64,000 nt of DNA, taken from the NCBI GenBank assembly GCA_947179155.2, contig OX359273.1:44022023-44086022 (forward strand). The letters are read 5' to 3'. The DNA is from Hedera helix. Its lineage: Eukaryota > Streptophyta > Magnoliopsida > Apiales > Araliaceae. The notes under the pieces are model-generated. The model worked only from the letters and a program-made list of their open reading frames with translations. It had not been told where the DNA came from and searched no databases. How positions within the stretch are numbered: position 1 is the first letter of the stretch; each line of letters starts with the position of its first letter. Made by a program: the position numbers and the translations under genes. Positions 35,672 to 48,144 of the stretch are shown here, piece by piece.

Positions 35672-35934
35672 TTCTCTCTGTCTTAAATTAAATGTCTAGA
35701 CTTAACTTTTTCAAGTCAGATTAACTATTTTAAGAATTAATAGTTAAGCATATATAAATTTATTTTTGAAATTATAAAAATTAGAGTCAGTAGTAAATTG
35801 AATAAACTTTGTTTTTTTTTTTTGTTATAATCTCTTCATCTATATTTGACAAAAATGATTTAAAAATTAATTTTAAAAATAATCAATTTGATTTTAAAAA
35901 ATCAAAAATGTGCATTTAATTTGGGACAAGGGAA
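35672..35934. mobile_element. Stowaway-like MITE (263 bp)
   Basis: Ends TTCTCTCTGTCTTAAATTAA and, inverted, TTCCCTTGTCCCAAATTAA. This is the CTCCCTCYGTCCCA-type Stowaway terminus, flanked by TA dinucleotides (35670-35671 and 35935-35936). Confidence 0.75.
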
Positions 35935-35936
35935 TA

Positions 35937-36730
35937 TAAATGAAGAAGTTTTCTTCCTTTCAGTATTATTTGTTTATATATGCCAGATTGTAAGTCAATT
36001 TGCTGTAATCTGCACAAATTAAAATGGCTTCGGCATATCAAAGAGGAGATCATTTTCTTCTATTTGTTTGTCAAGTCATAGAGGGTAGTGCTCTTCGCGT
36101 GGTCAAGTCTCTACTCAATTAAGTTTTCTGTATTTAATTTATGATCATTTCATTCGTAACTAAGTCAAACTTTTTGATTCATATATATAATTAATTAATT
36201 AATTAAATTAAAAAGTCAAAATGGGACTTTTATGTGGAGAACGGTATAATTTTAAGTTAAAAATGAGAGCTTTCATATTAGATATAATATATATTGAAAC
36301 ATTAAATGAGTTTTTTCTATATTAGTCACCAGTATTCAATCCATGAACATTTTTAACATATAGCAACAAAAATAAATAAATTAACTAGTATCAAAGAAGA
36401 AATTAAAGAGAGATTATAAAACTCTAATAATCACACGCACAGTGAAGCAGCGAAATGTTTTAATAAATATAATTTAAAAATCGTGAAAATTAATTATGCA
36501 GGTGAGTTAGCTAATCAATAAATTTAACTCAAAACATATTATTTGTACCAAGGCGAAAATTTGGAAGGACAATATAAAGATAAGGACAAGTATACATACA
36601 CTATATTCGGACACAATATTAATTTTAGACGAAAATCTGTGTCATGTCACATTTTTTAATTATTGAGATTAACATTGTGTCCGATTATTGTGTACTTAGA
36701 CTTATTCTAAAGATAATAGGAGACATTAAA
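35937..36730. other. AT-rich spacer
   Basis: No gene seen; probable 3' flank of the minus-strand gene that follows. Confidence 0.5.
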
Positions 36731-37999
36731 TTAGCAGCCCAGTAATTTGAGGCGTGGCCAACTGAGAGGTCTCTTCTTCTTCTTCCCACTTTTGCATGTT
36801 TTTTCTTCCTCCCCGTCTTTCCCATTCTGTTGTTGCTGCTTCATACGATCACTTGGATGCTTCAGCCTCTGCTGCTGCAGTCTATGCGGCTTTTTCTGTG
36901 CATGCATATACGATGAAACAAGCGGTTCATACACACAAAAAAAAAAAAAACAGAATAACATTAGGGGTGTCAAATTTTCTCACGTGACTAATTATGTTAC
37001 AAAATACCAGTATTCATTGCCAAGTTATTCGAAATTTTTTATACCCCAAAAATTATATTGATAGGACTCCAAAATTTGACCTACATACTTTCATTTTACT
37101 TAATTCGAACTTAACATGTTAATTTTATAAAGCTAAGAAAGATATGGATTAATTACCTGGAATTCAGACTCTGATTTAATGGGAAAGGTGAAAGTAGGGT
37201 ATGAACCAAGTGGTAATTCGGGTTTGGATCCACCACAGCTAGAAGATGTAGTAGTGGTATTAGTGTTTGTCCACAGAGATGTACTTTGTATGCTGCAACT
37301 GCTTGATGCTCTGCTACTAGATTCAATCTCTTGGGAAAGCTACAGTTACATATTTCAAAACTAATTATAATTATAACATATTTCAAGTTTAAATATTTGT
37401 GTATACATATATTATAATATGCACGCATATTTTGGAGGAAATTGAGGCACATAAGTACTTACCTGAACAAGTCGATCTTCAAGAGACAAAATGCGATCCA
37501 TTAAAGAGCCCTTGGAGTGAGCCTCCTGGGTTGCGGCATTCATTGTCATGCCTTTCCTATCCTTTCTGCTACATTTCCTCCACCTTGATAACTTCTCCTT
37601 TTTCTCAATATATGTTATCTACACATTATACGTATAGTCATAAACTCAAATTATATATACATAAAATAAAATGCATAACAAAAATTAAAGAAAAAAAAGT
37701 CCTGTTATATATGATGACAAATTTATGTCGATAATAAATGTCAACGGATATGGATAGATAGATAAGATAGGAAGGAATTAAAGAGGGACTAACGTTATTA
37801 TTTTATCTTATCATTTAGAGTTACACTCTAGCCGCAATTTAACTTTGTTATAAGATTTGTCTACATATATATTATTTTTCAAGAAAAAAAATACAATTAT
37901 TATATATGAAATTGGATGAAAACTCACGACAGAATCCAAGCGATCCACCCTTGAAAGAAGAGGCATGAAGGAATGAGACTGCAACTGCTGATCTTCCAT
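36731..37999 (-). CDS. Plant protein of unknown function, four exons, 191 aa
   Basis: Exons on the minus strand: 37999-37928, 37618-37463, 37339-37157 and 36895-36731 (24, 52, 61 and 54 codons plus UAA). All three introns are phase 0 with GT-AG ends (donors GTGAGT, GTAAGT, GTAATT; acceptors GTGTAG, CTGTAG, GCACAG), which strongly supports the model. The protein starts M-E-D-Q-Q-L-Q-S-H-S-F-M-P-L-L-S-R-V-D-R-L-D. Exon 2 has a basic stretch (K-L-S-R-W-R-K-C-S-R-K) and then a heptad-like segment (G-S-L-M-D-R-I-L-S-L-E-D-R-L-V-Q). Exon 3 is Ser/Thr-rich. Exon 4 is Lys/Gln-rich with a nuclear-signal-like K-K-K-K-R and the tail P-L-S-W-P-R-L-K-L-L-G-C. There is no signal peptide or membrane segment. 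I do not recognise the family; a nuclear protein with a short coiled coil is the most that can be said. Confidence 0.8.
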
Positions 38000-38070
38000 T
38001 TGTAATTGTCATGTACAGTTCTCACTGACAGCTTTGTTGGGACGATTCAATAGAAGATGTGCCCCGCCCC

Positions 38071-38081
38071 CATATTTATAG
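38071..38081 (-). promoter_or_regulatory. TATA box of the 191-aa gene
   Basis: Minus strand CTATAAATATG, 72 bp upstream of the ATG at 37999 and directly followed by a GGGGCGGGGCA stretch. Spacing and sequence fit a plant core promoter. Confidence 0.65.
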
Positions 38082-38882
38082 TTTGAGACTTTTTCTTTAC
38101 TAAACAGTTATAAGTTTGCGGATTAAAGCTAGCATATGACTCAAGTGGGTCCAAATAAAATCCTAAATTACAGTGTCAAGAATTTATATACACACTTTTG
38201 CTGAATTTATAACTGTAGTCCCGAGATTTTCCCATCCAAATCTGATGTGGACCAAAGTATGCCGCTAGAATCAATCGCGTGACAGTCCAAAAGAGAAAAA
38301 GTCCATTCTGAAGGAAAAAATTTAATTTAAACATAATGAGAGTACTTATTTTTATTCACCTGTCTACGTCCGACATATGATATGTCGATCATTGGCTAAC
38401 AACTAATTGTGACTATAAATCACTCTCTCCCCCTCTCGATATATATTCCTCCATTGCTGATCGATGCGGATATAACTAATAAAATAGCTCTCCACTTGTT
38501 CTCAATTGTTCGGTCGAGTGTTTGAATCGACTTTCATAAGAAAGTGGACACCAGAAGAACCATATAACTACAATTTATTATCCTTTTGCTGATGTATTAT
38601 CAGCCACAAAATATCAGGAGGGATGAGGAAATACTATCATGAGCAAGACTCATACAGCAGTTTGAGCATTAGGATTGGCTCAAACTTACCACTTGCCCCC
38701 TAAGGTCACCTTTTGAGCTTGAAAAACTAGTCTACTATAACGGAGTCCCTGAAATTTTTCTGGGTTCAGTAAGCGACCAAAAAATATTGCCTCAAGAATC
38801 TAAATTCTGATGGTAAACGGCTAAAAAGAAAGGGCCGAGGCTAAAAAACAATCCAATTATTGGTCAGTATCAATGAAAGTAC
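38082..38882. other. Promoter region and spacer
   Basis: Upstream region of the 191-aa gene and 3' flank of the carrier pseudogene. No ORF of note. Confidence 0.5.
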
Positions 38883-40008
38883 TCATCCCAAACTAGACCT
38901 CGTCAACTCATAAGCCAGGAAGCATGCTGCATTTGCAGGAACACTTCGAGCCATGGCAGGTCCAAAACCCTTGTTCAGGCCTTTGACCCCCTCTGAAGCC
39001 AAGATCTTTCTGAAAGCATCAATCGAGCCAGAGAACTTTGACTTTTTGAAATCGTCAACCTGAATTGCGCTCTGCACCACATCAGTTGGGTACACAAAAA
39101 TCCAGAAGGAACCTCCAGCCAAGCCTCCGGCTAACATCAGTGAACCTCTTCCTAATTTCGATGTGTCTTGCCCTCCCGCAAATAACTGCTTTAGGCTTTC
39201 ATAGACACATGGCAGCATTTCCTGGAATTTCACGTGCCATTGTGGGAACTAAGCCTCTAAACAAACCCCTCACACCAGCTGATCGAAGAATGTGCTTTGT
39301 CACATCCATTGGTCCTCCATACTTCACTGCAACACCAGCCGAGCCAGCATCTGCCATTGCACTCTGGGCTTGCAGTCTGATTTCATGGAGACTTGATCCG
39401 CGTGTAGGTAAATATCGAAGGCTATGGCAATTTTTCCATCAATGCGACAAAAATTTCAGAGAAATTTAATGCTAGAAAGAGGGAAATGATAAGCATGTAA
39501 ACTGAAATTCTGGAGCCAATCCAGATCAGTCAGAATTTCTTGGTTGGGGCCAAATAGTTTTCTGCAGGACTTCCATAGGGTTGGAAACTTATTTTACAGA
39601 TCACAAAAAAAATACTGACTTGCATTTGATCAATTCAGTTGGGCAGGTCGGAATGGAGACAGCAAGTCCAGCTGCAGCTGCACAAACAATCAGCTGGTCA
39701 ATTGTAAGCGAACCAGGTTGTGACCCCAGAAGAGCCTCCATTAGTCCCCTAGCTGTGAAGAAGACAGCATTTAAGGCTGCTACAGTTGCAAGTGGGGCAC
39801 CCATACCCTTGAACAGACCTCCATCGCTTTCTGCTGCTATTGTCTGTCTGACAGCATCCATTGCCCTGGAGAATTTAAGAGCCTGGCCAGGTAATGGAAC
39901 TGGCTGGCTTTGGAGCTTGACCTTGATGGTATTGAATGGATGTCCACATATCAACTGTGATGCCCCACCTACAGTGCCAGCAGTTAGGTCCTTAGCTACA
40001 TCACCCAT
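38883..40008 (-). pseudogene. BOU: BOU-like mitochondrial carrier, frameshifted
   Basis: Two coding exons: 40008-39620 (ATG at 40008, directly after a TTTGTAG acceptor, so a 5'-UTR exon must lie upstream) and 39376-38883. The product follows the mitochondrial carrier plan with three repeats and closely matches A BOUT DE SOUFFLE, a plant inner-membrane carrier linked to photorespiration (G-M-G-A-P-L-A-T-V-A-A; A-M-A-R-S-V-P-A-N-A-A-C-F-L-A-Y-E). At about 39207, after P-G-N-A-A-M, the frame breaks. Only 4 nt stand where family members have three codons, a 5-nt loss that puts UGA two codons on; the rest continues in another frame to the normal C-terminus (T-R-S-S-L-G). Two carrier signatures are also altered: P-F-N-T-I-K (Asp to Asn) and P-T-D-V-V-Q (Lys/Arg to Gln). 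Only C-P-T-E-L-I-K is canonical. A sequencing error could explain the indel but not these substitutions. Likely a decaying duplicate. Confidence 0.82.
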
Positions 40009-42559
40009 CTACAAATATGAATTACAAGAAAAACAGTTAGCTGTGGCTTGTGATATATAATCTCAAGTAGACAGATTATGACAGATGGAATCAAAGTATA
40101 GTGTTGGGTTGTGGTAAAGAACAGTAACAATCGAAGACAAACATTTGAAGCACAGAACTTCAAGAAGAAGAATATTAAGCCGTCTCTTTTCTGATTTAAA
40201 ATAAAATACAACAGACAATCCATCCATAACTTATTCCACAGCAAGCAATATTGCTTAAGTTGAGCTCATAGGTCTACTAGGGGTAGTACGACAAGAAGTT
40301 ACACATGAGAACAGCTTATTTTGAGCTACTCTATTCTACCAGGATTAAGAGAGCTCGTTATCTCTAGATAACTTGAATCTGAGCTCATTATTGCTAGTAT
40401 TGTAGCATAAAAAGGAAGGGGGAAAAGTTGATGAAGAATCAAACACATGCCATTGTTAAACTACAAAGAAAGAAAGGGAGCAATGGAAAAACAAAAAGGC
40501 TGGACTACATGTTGCAATGGTAAGGAGAAAGAACGAATTTAACAAGGTAGGTCATACACTTCAATTTATTTGGTTCATCGCTTTCAATTCCTTGTTTTCT
40601 ATACCTATTTAACAGTCATTATCTAAAACTCAAGACTGATTATTAGATGAGAAAGGTTTAAAAAGAAATTATAATCATCATAAGCAAAGACATATTGCAC
40701 CAAGTGGCAAGCAATTCACAAGACTACATAAAGAGCTCAGCCCAAACCGAGTCCAAAATAAGGCTCAATCCATATCCCATAGCATCAACTTTGGTCATTT
40801 TAGTCTACTATTGGTAGTAGAGAACATACACTATCAGAACCCACATGTTCCGCTGTGGGATTGAGGTATTACAACACTTGCACATATACATGTTTGGATT
40901 GTTAATCCTCCCATTTCTATCCTCTTTCTCTTTATACGTAAGAAAGAACAAAACTTTTCAGCAAGCTTTGAATGCCAACCTAGTATTCTTATAAACTACT
41001 ATAATACGAGCCAATTTACACCACCAAGATTCAAAATGTGTGCATAATCCAAGAAGATTCAGTTGACCACCAAAAAAAACAACTAGACAGTGAAATCTAT
41101 GTTCCATTACATCCATTATCCAAGAAGATTGAAAAACACAACCCCGCAGCAATTACCAAACACAACAAAAAATACAAGGAAATCTAATATTCACGGGCAA
41201 GCCTTTTCTCCATAGCAATTTCATACCACATTCAAAAATACAAAGTGGGTTATTAGTTCACGAGGAATTGGATTACCCCATTCCAGTTAAAACCCACTTC
41301 ACTAATGTAGACAAACACACAACTCTATACGTACACACACATACATTCATTAATACTATAAAACCGATCTAAATATTGTACAAGGGATTAATAGTATTGA
41401 TAAAGATTTGCAGGAAACCATGAATCTAACCGCTGTTTTTTTTAAGCCCAGCTACAAAAATCGCAAAGAGAGGGAACCAAGTCCAATCGAACCAATCCTT
41501 TGAGAGGGAGGGACAGTGTGAGCTCCGGGAAGTCCAATATTGTATGCTGGGAGTAATGCGCTGCCCTGTCAGCGAATGATATGTGCACTTTTTTCTTTCT
41601 TTTCTTCTTTAAATTAACAAACTAGGAAGAATGCAAACCGAATCGAAATTTTATAACTGAAATTGACAAACTAGGAAGAATGCAAACCGAAGCGAAATTT
41701 TATAACCGAAATATTACGATTATTTAAGATAATTCGGTTATAATCGAATTTTATTTCGGTTTTTAAATTTAATTTTAGATAATAAAATTTTATTATTTGA
41801 TTAACCGAATAGTAAAATGTAACAAAAAAAAATCATTTTCTTTATCCAAATACTGAAAATATATCAATTTCTTTTTTAGCAAATATTATTTTTTTTTTAT
41901 TAATTTTGGTTATTAACCGAATAGTAAATTCGGTTATCTACTAATTCGGTTATCAATTCGGATATCAAAAATATATTAATTTTGATTTTCAGTTATAATT
42001 GAATAAACTATTCGATTCGGTTATAACCGAATTGGTCATCCACAGAAGAATCCATTGAATTTGTCTTTTTCTTTTTTTCTATAAAATATGACATTACATA
42101 ATTACTAGTTTCTCATTATTATCACTAAAAATAAGTTAGGAATTTAGTCACAATGACATAATAATAAAATTATTATGATGAAACAATGACATAATTTAGT
42201 AACCAATCCTTGTGCTAATTTGGTTTATAGATTTATTTGTGTTTATTAATTGTGACAATTATTTCGTAACATTAATATACTAAAAATAGTGCAATTGATT
42301 ATTCTCCACATAATTAAATTGATGAAAAAGGTCCATATACCATACTTTCGTTTCAAAAATAAATATACAATTTGATATTTAAGTTCAAACAACGACATAT
42401 TAAATTTTAAATTAATGTGAATTTATTTAATTTTAATTAATATAATTGTATAATATATAATAAAATTATTAATTATAAAATTTATTCTATTATAAATTTT
42501 TATAAATTATATTAATTTAAAATTTGATATATTATCGTTTGATCTTTAATATTATATTA
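40009..42559. other. 5' flank of the carrier pseudogene and repeat-bearing spacer
   Basis: The 5'-UTR exon of the carrier should lie here but is not resolvable from sequence alone. From about 41617 there is a 49-bp tandem duplication (CAAACTAGGAAGAATGCAAA) within a ~450-bp block rich in AACCGAA/TTCGGTT motifs in both orientations (to about 42040), probably a degenerate transposable element. No coding gene recognised. Confidence 0.5.
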
Positions 42560-42926
42560 CTAGTAATTGTCGGTGCCAGAAGGCACGGCATAACGAAGAA
42601 TTAAATTAAATTTTGGAAAATAAAAATATTATTATTATATGTATTATTATTAAAAAAATTATAAAATATAAAAATTATAAATATTATTATTATTGGTATT
42701 ATTATTATTATCAATATTATTATTATTATCGGTATTATTATTATTATTATTACTATTATTATAATTATTATTGTTGTTATTATTATTATTATTATTATAG
42801 GGGTAAATTTAATTTGGGGGAGAATTTTTTTGTGAGATGAAATATGAGCTATTAGATTAAGTTAAAAAAATTTGAACCATGTTTTGTACTTATAAATTTA
42901 AAATAAATTATATTTTATTATATAGA
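42560..42926 (-). mobile_element. Non-autonomous Helitron-like element, copy B (367 bp)
   Basis: Inverted relative to copy A at 7942-9066. On the minus strand it starts TCTATATAATAAAA after a host A, shares the GAGATGAAATATGAGC subterminal block, contains (TAA)n with CGA/TAC interruptions (about 42640-42800), and ends in a GTGCC-TTCT-GGCAC hairpin, then CTAG before a host T. Both ends and the A^T context fit a Helitron. Confidence 0.7.
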
Positions 42927-43353
42927 TATCACTAATTTTAAAATTGAGGGAGTATATACCGCATAAATTAAAAAACTCAAAAAGGATATTATATCTATTT
43001 GGACAAGGCAATGTTGCTGTCCCTAACGTTTTCTCCACCTGGCAGACTTTGATTGGTTTCCCAGATATTCAATCCTAAATTTAAATTTTCCAAAGCACCT
43101 CGGATGGCAACTAGGTCCCACCATTTTACACTATTTAAATCTTATCCGTCCGATCCTTCTCTCCCCAATCAAGAATGGTCCACATCACAGCTGAAACGAA
43201 CGGATGTTATTAATCCAAAGTCCCTCGCAAAACTCAAAGCGTCATCACAGTATTTACTCAGCCCAGCTCAAGTAGAAGAAGAAAGAACAAAAATTCCGAG
43301 AAAAAATCAATTCAACGGTTTTGGGATAAACCGGTAAATTCATCCGTTAGGAA
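42927..43353 (+). other. Promoter and 5' leader of the CPBP gene
   Basis: Upstream region with no ORF of interest. A purine-rich AAGTAGAAGAAGAAAGAACA stretch at about 43270 precedes the ATG by 80 bases. Confidence 0.45.
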
Positions 43354-46300
43354 ATGGAGTTGCCGTTGATTTCCCGGGCTCCAAATCCGCCGTCGACATC
43401 GTTTTCGTCTTGTAAAGTTGGATTTTGCGACTTTCCAGTGAGTTTGATAAAGAAGAAGAGCAAGAAGAGCTTTCCCGCCGGTAAAGTTGAGGCCTTTAAG
43501 GTAGTGGCGGAACGGAGTCGCGAAGGATTTGACGGAGGAGATAGAAAGAGTGGCGGAGGAGGGTACACGAGCTCGGCCGTGGAGGTGACCACATTCAATC
43601 AGAGCTATAGAGATGCTGAGTTCCCTGTTTGGGAGAAAATCGGAGCTGTTGTCAGACTCAGCTATGGAATCGGTGAGTTCACCTAATTTACTGAAAAACA
43701 AAGATAATTAAATAAGTTATTAGGAGTATCATATTTTGGTAAATTGTTGAGCAACTGTTTCATTCTTGGTTGAACAACCCATTTTGGATTGAATATAATT
43801 TGATTGGATGTTTAAACTTTCTAGTAAAGGAATTTGTAAAGTTAATGTATTTTTTCACTTTTTTTATTCTTTTTCATTTGGTAGTGCCGTAGTGGGGTGG
43901 ATAAAATATTGTGGTAAGCTTTGAATGTGTACTGCCTTTTATTTCGTTTATTTTTTACTGATAGGGAGAGAGAGAGAGAAGAGAAGGGGAAGTGAATTAT
44001 TCATGGTGGGATTAGGGAACGCCCTTTAGAATTTAGAACTAAATGAAGAATGAGAAAACAGGGAGGCCAATGGTTATGAACTTCTCTATACAATGAATCT
44101 AGGAAATGGTCACCAGAGGTAGAAGACTAAAGATAGTTGAGGCTTTATTTTCTGGTGAGATGTGGAATTAACTTAACATAGCTGCAGTTATGAAATCATT
44201 AGGTTGATTAATCGTTATTGGTGCACAATAATTGAAACAATAATCAAACAAGCGTATTTACATACATGGTTCATCAAGAAGTTGCCTATGTCCAGCATGG
44301 TTATTGGCGAGGGCAAATCAAGGTGTGCCATATGGAGATACGTACAAGCACCTCACTGTCCCTCTTGTTGAGTTACTTTAATCGGCATTGGCTTAAACTT
44401 TGCTGAAATTTGGGCTTTTTGTCATTGCTAAAAGGACACGATCCATAGACACGACTGACAAATCAACCACGCAGCTGCATGCAAATTAAAAGACAAATAA
44501 ACTTAATTTCCTTTATGAATTTTCTTTGAACTACCAATCATAAACAACACACCAATATTTTAATTTTCTTTAACAGAATTTCCAGTATTGATGCCCATGC
44601 ACCACTACTTTTTCCCTGTGTAAATCCCCACGAGTTGCTCATATAGCATCATTTTATATGGCCTAGTCACCTTCTTACCCATTACAATTATTTAAATTTG
44701 CATTTTTTTTTGTCAATGTAACTCAAACTCACTTATGCTTTGTAACAGTATGTAGTGGAAGAAAGCTTATGGACGGTTATTTCATATATAAACAGATATT
44801 CTCTTAAAAGCCTAGTATTTTTGTTATTGAAATGAGGAATCGTAATTATGCACTTAGTTTACGCAAAATCATTAGTGATAGTCTGAAATTTGAAATTCAA
44901 TTTAGTAGAAATAATTTGTTTCCCGGTGAAATAGTAAGAAATATATTGTGAAATGTTGGTTTCTTTCTTTTTCTTTTCCTCTTTTTAATTGCTGTATAGA
45001 AGTGTGAAACAGTTTCTGCTATGAGCAAAATGAAAATCATGTGTTTTGAATATTTGATTAAGCTTTAGTTCTATTTTTGGAAAATCAGGCATATATGGTG
45101 CAATGGCTTTAGCCGGAAGGTTCATCTGCTCCATTACAGGAACCGATTGTACAGGAGGTTTCGATCCATCATTAGATGCCATTGTACAAGGACTGGGATA
45201 TGCATCTCCTCCCATTATGGCCCTTCTCTTTATATTAGATGTAGGTTGAAGTTTAATTATGTTTTGCTAATATATTCTCTTATATCAGCTGTGTTTCCTT
45301 TCGGTAGATATTATGTCACCTTTTGAAAGTTTAAGGAAAAGATAGTGTATTTATATAACTTGTTTGACTTCCTTATTCCATTTCTATTTATTCATTTTTA
45401 TGCATTACTTTAATATATATTTATTTAAAGCAAGTCGCCATGGTTGCAGGATGAAGTTGTGAAGGTGTCGCCCCATGCTCGTGCCATCAGGGATGTAGAG
45501 GATGAGGAGCTCCGAAGCTTCTTTTATGGAATGTCACCATGGCAGGTACACATGATATACACTAAATAAGTATTAGTATATTCTTTCTGCATGATCTGCA
45601 TCATCAATAATTAGAATATGAAGAAGTCAATTCTGGACACAAAATAAGAAAGAAAAAAAGAAAGCAGAGTTGATATTTATTGTTACAATCATGCAGTTTA
45701 TACTCATTGTTGCTGCAAGCTCTGTTGGAGAAGAGCTTTTTTATCGGGCTGCTGTTCAGGTTACCTTCCTAAACTGTTATTTGTCTTCATTTTCTATAAC
45801 GTGAAAGATCCAACTGAGTTGCAGTATAAAAGATTTTTTCTTTTACGAATATCAGTGATAATAATGGAATGAGGATTTTGATCTGACCACATTCACTCTG
45901 AATTGCATTCATTTTCGTTCTTCACTTGTGTTTGTAGCCTTGTGAACTGTTATATGGGGGCTGAGTTGTTGTCTTTTATTTCACACTTGTTTTTTTCCTC
46001 TTTTAGATTTTAATTCTTGCGTTAACTACATCTTAAGTAAATAAATGCATGTAGTTATTTATGAGAATCATTTTTTTTGGTAATATACTCATCCTTTCTT
46101 TTCCTTTCACAATTTGGTAGGGAGCATTGGCTGACATATTTCTAAGGGGTACAGATTTGTTGACTGATGCTCGTGGAATGGCTTCATTGGTATAAATAAA
46201 ACCGCTTCTCCTTGTAACCTTCTTTTCTTTAGTAGTTGCATCCTTTTGCTGATTAGTACTGCTTCGTTCCTTTTAAACGTAGACTGGTGTGCTGCCTCCG

Positions 46301-47162
46301 TTCGTCCCATTTGCTCAAGCATTTGCAGCTGTGTGTACAGCTGCTCTTACTGGTTCCCTTTATTATGTGGCTGCCTCTCCAAAAGGTTTTGTTCTGTCCA
46401 GTTGTCTTTTGCATAATGTTCCATTGTGATCGCCTTGCCTTCATTTTATTTACATGAAATATGTGTAATTTTCTTTTTCTTCCTTCAGATCCTACTTATG
46501 TAGTAGCACCAGTGTTGCAATCTCGCTCTGGGCGTCAAGATCTGAAGAAGCTCTTTGCAGGTAAAATACTGTGTTTATAATGAATGAAAATGTAGAAAAT
46601 CTTACAAGTAGTACTAGTACGTAGTTGGATTTTGGATCCTTTCCTGTAGTTTCAGAAGGATTGGAGTTTGAAAATTTTCCAATATAAATGTATTTAAAAA
46701 ATATAAAAAAAATCTCCAATATTACACAGCTCATGATGTTTTACCTCGATATGAATAAATTTTCTAATCTACCTATGATTAACATAATGCAGCTTGGTAT
46801 GAGAGGAGGCAAATGAAAAAGATATACTCACCCTTGTTGGAAGGACTCCTAGCCCTTTACCTTGGACTTGAATGGATCCAGGTAACTTAATTTTTTTCCG
46901 AAATATATATAGTTGTTTCATTGATAATCTAATTATCAGATTGATATTATGGAGATGATTCTGTTGGTTAACGTATTAATTAATTTGTCTACTGATGATT
47001 CGAATGTGACAGACAAATAATATTCTTGTGCCCATTATCACACATGGGATATACTCGGCAGTAATACTTGGTCACGGCCTATGGAAGATTCATGATCACA
47101 GAAAAAGATTACGGCAGAGAATTCAGCAGGTTAAACTAGAAGTAAAAGAAAGTAAATTCTGA
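43354..47162 (+). CDS. CPBP (CAAX amino-terminal protease-like) family membrane protein, plastid type
   Basis: Nine exons: 43354-43672, 45089-45240, 45450-45545, 45697-45759, 46121-46189, 46283-46385, 46489-46560, 46793-46881, 47013-47162. All junctions are GT-AG and the phases join without a shift, giving 370 aa ending at UGA 47160-47162. The first ~75 residues are Ser/Lys/Arg-rich and look like a chloroplast transit peptide. The body has several membrane segments. It carries the CPBP motif E-E-L-F-Y-R (E-E-x3-R) at about residues 200-205, where bacterial and yeast Rce1-type proteases have their catalytic Glu pair. The late T-H-G-I-Y-S-A-V supplies the His motif. The middle His motif (F-x3-H) is not evident, so protease activity is uncertain. 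It resembles the Arabidopsis CPBP protein I recall as SCO4 (chloroplast, high-light acclimation); that assignment is from memory. Confidence 0.88.
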
Positions 47163-48144
47163 AGCTGCCAGATACTGATGCTCTTTGATAGCCGGAGGTG
47201 GTTAGTAAAATCAGTATACATATATTTTTTGAAAATTAATTAGGTACTTGTATAATACATAGCAGAGCTTAATATTAGTGATAATCCTACTGTGACATAG
47301 TAGTTGTATAATGGCAAAGTAAATTGTATAGCTCAAACAATTATACACACACACATACACATATAATATATATATATATATATAAATGGAGAGGGAAGGC
47401 CTTTTACCCAAGAAATTAGTAAACATATAGTAGGGTAGTGATAGTACGCGATTAACCAACTCCCTTGAGCGAAGGACAATAAAAAGACAAGGCTTTGATG
47501 ACAAATAACAAAAATGTTTGCTTGTTTTTGAAAATATTCGGCTCATATATATTCATTTGAAATTATATCTTGACTCAAAAGGTTAATCTATTAAGTTTAA
47601 GTTTATTGTTTATTAGAGTAAATATATCCTTAATCTTTCTTATGTTTCGATGTGTAACTTTATTATCACGTAATATCTCAACACTTATAGAATTAAAATC
47701 TCAATATGAGATTCTGAACAAACTCACTCCAATGGTTTGTAGACTTTTCTGTAAATAAAAATAATGGCATCTAAAAACTTAATGTCTCTTTATAGTATGA
47801 AAATAAGAATGTATTTTTAGTATAGACAAAAAAAAATATACCCCTATGTTTAGAATGGAAGAAGTTCAAACATATTTATTTATGCAATGGGAATGATATT
47901 TTTATACAAATTAAGGACAATAGATCAGAAAGAAAGCTTATTTTTACAAATTAAGCTAAATTTAGGCAGTAGTCATTCTTGACATGGTACGTTTGTCATC
48001 AAGCCTGCAAAGACTTAGAAACTTACATCGATATCATCTTGATCACTAAATCTTCCATGTCTGTCTCTATATTGATTTAATCATATACAATTAGCTAAAT
48101 CTACTGTGCTGAAACCCATCTCAAAAAATAAATTAGAGGATTTG
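47163..48144. other. 3' UTR and spacer
   Basis: Includes a short (CA)n then (TA)n repeat at about 47343-47383. ORFs at 47211-47546 and 47570-47758 are AT-rich and without domains. Confidence 0.5.

Noticed and set aside
39065..40060. Plus-strand ORFs of 134 and 159 codons
   Set aside because: Antisense shadows of the BOU-like carrier exons.
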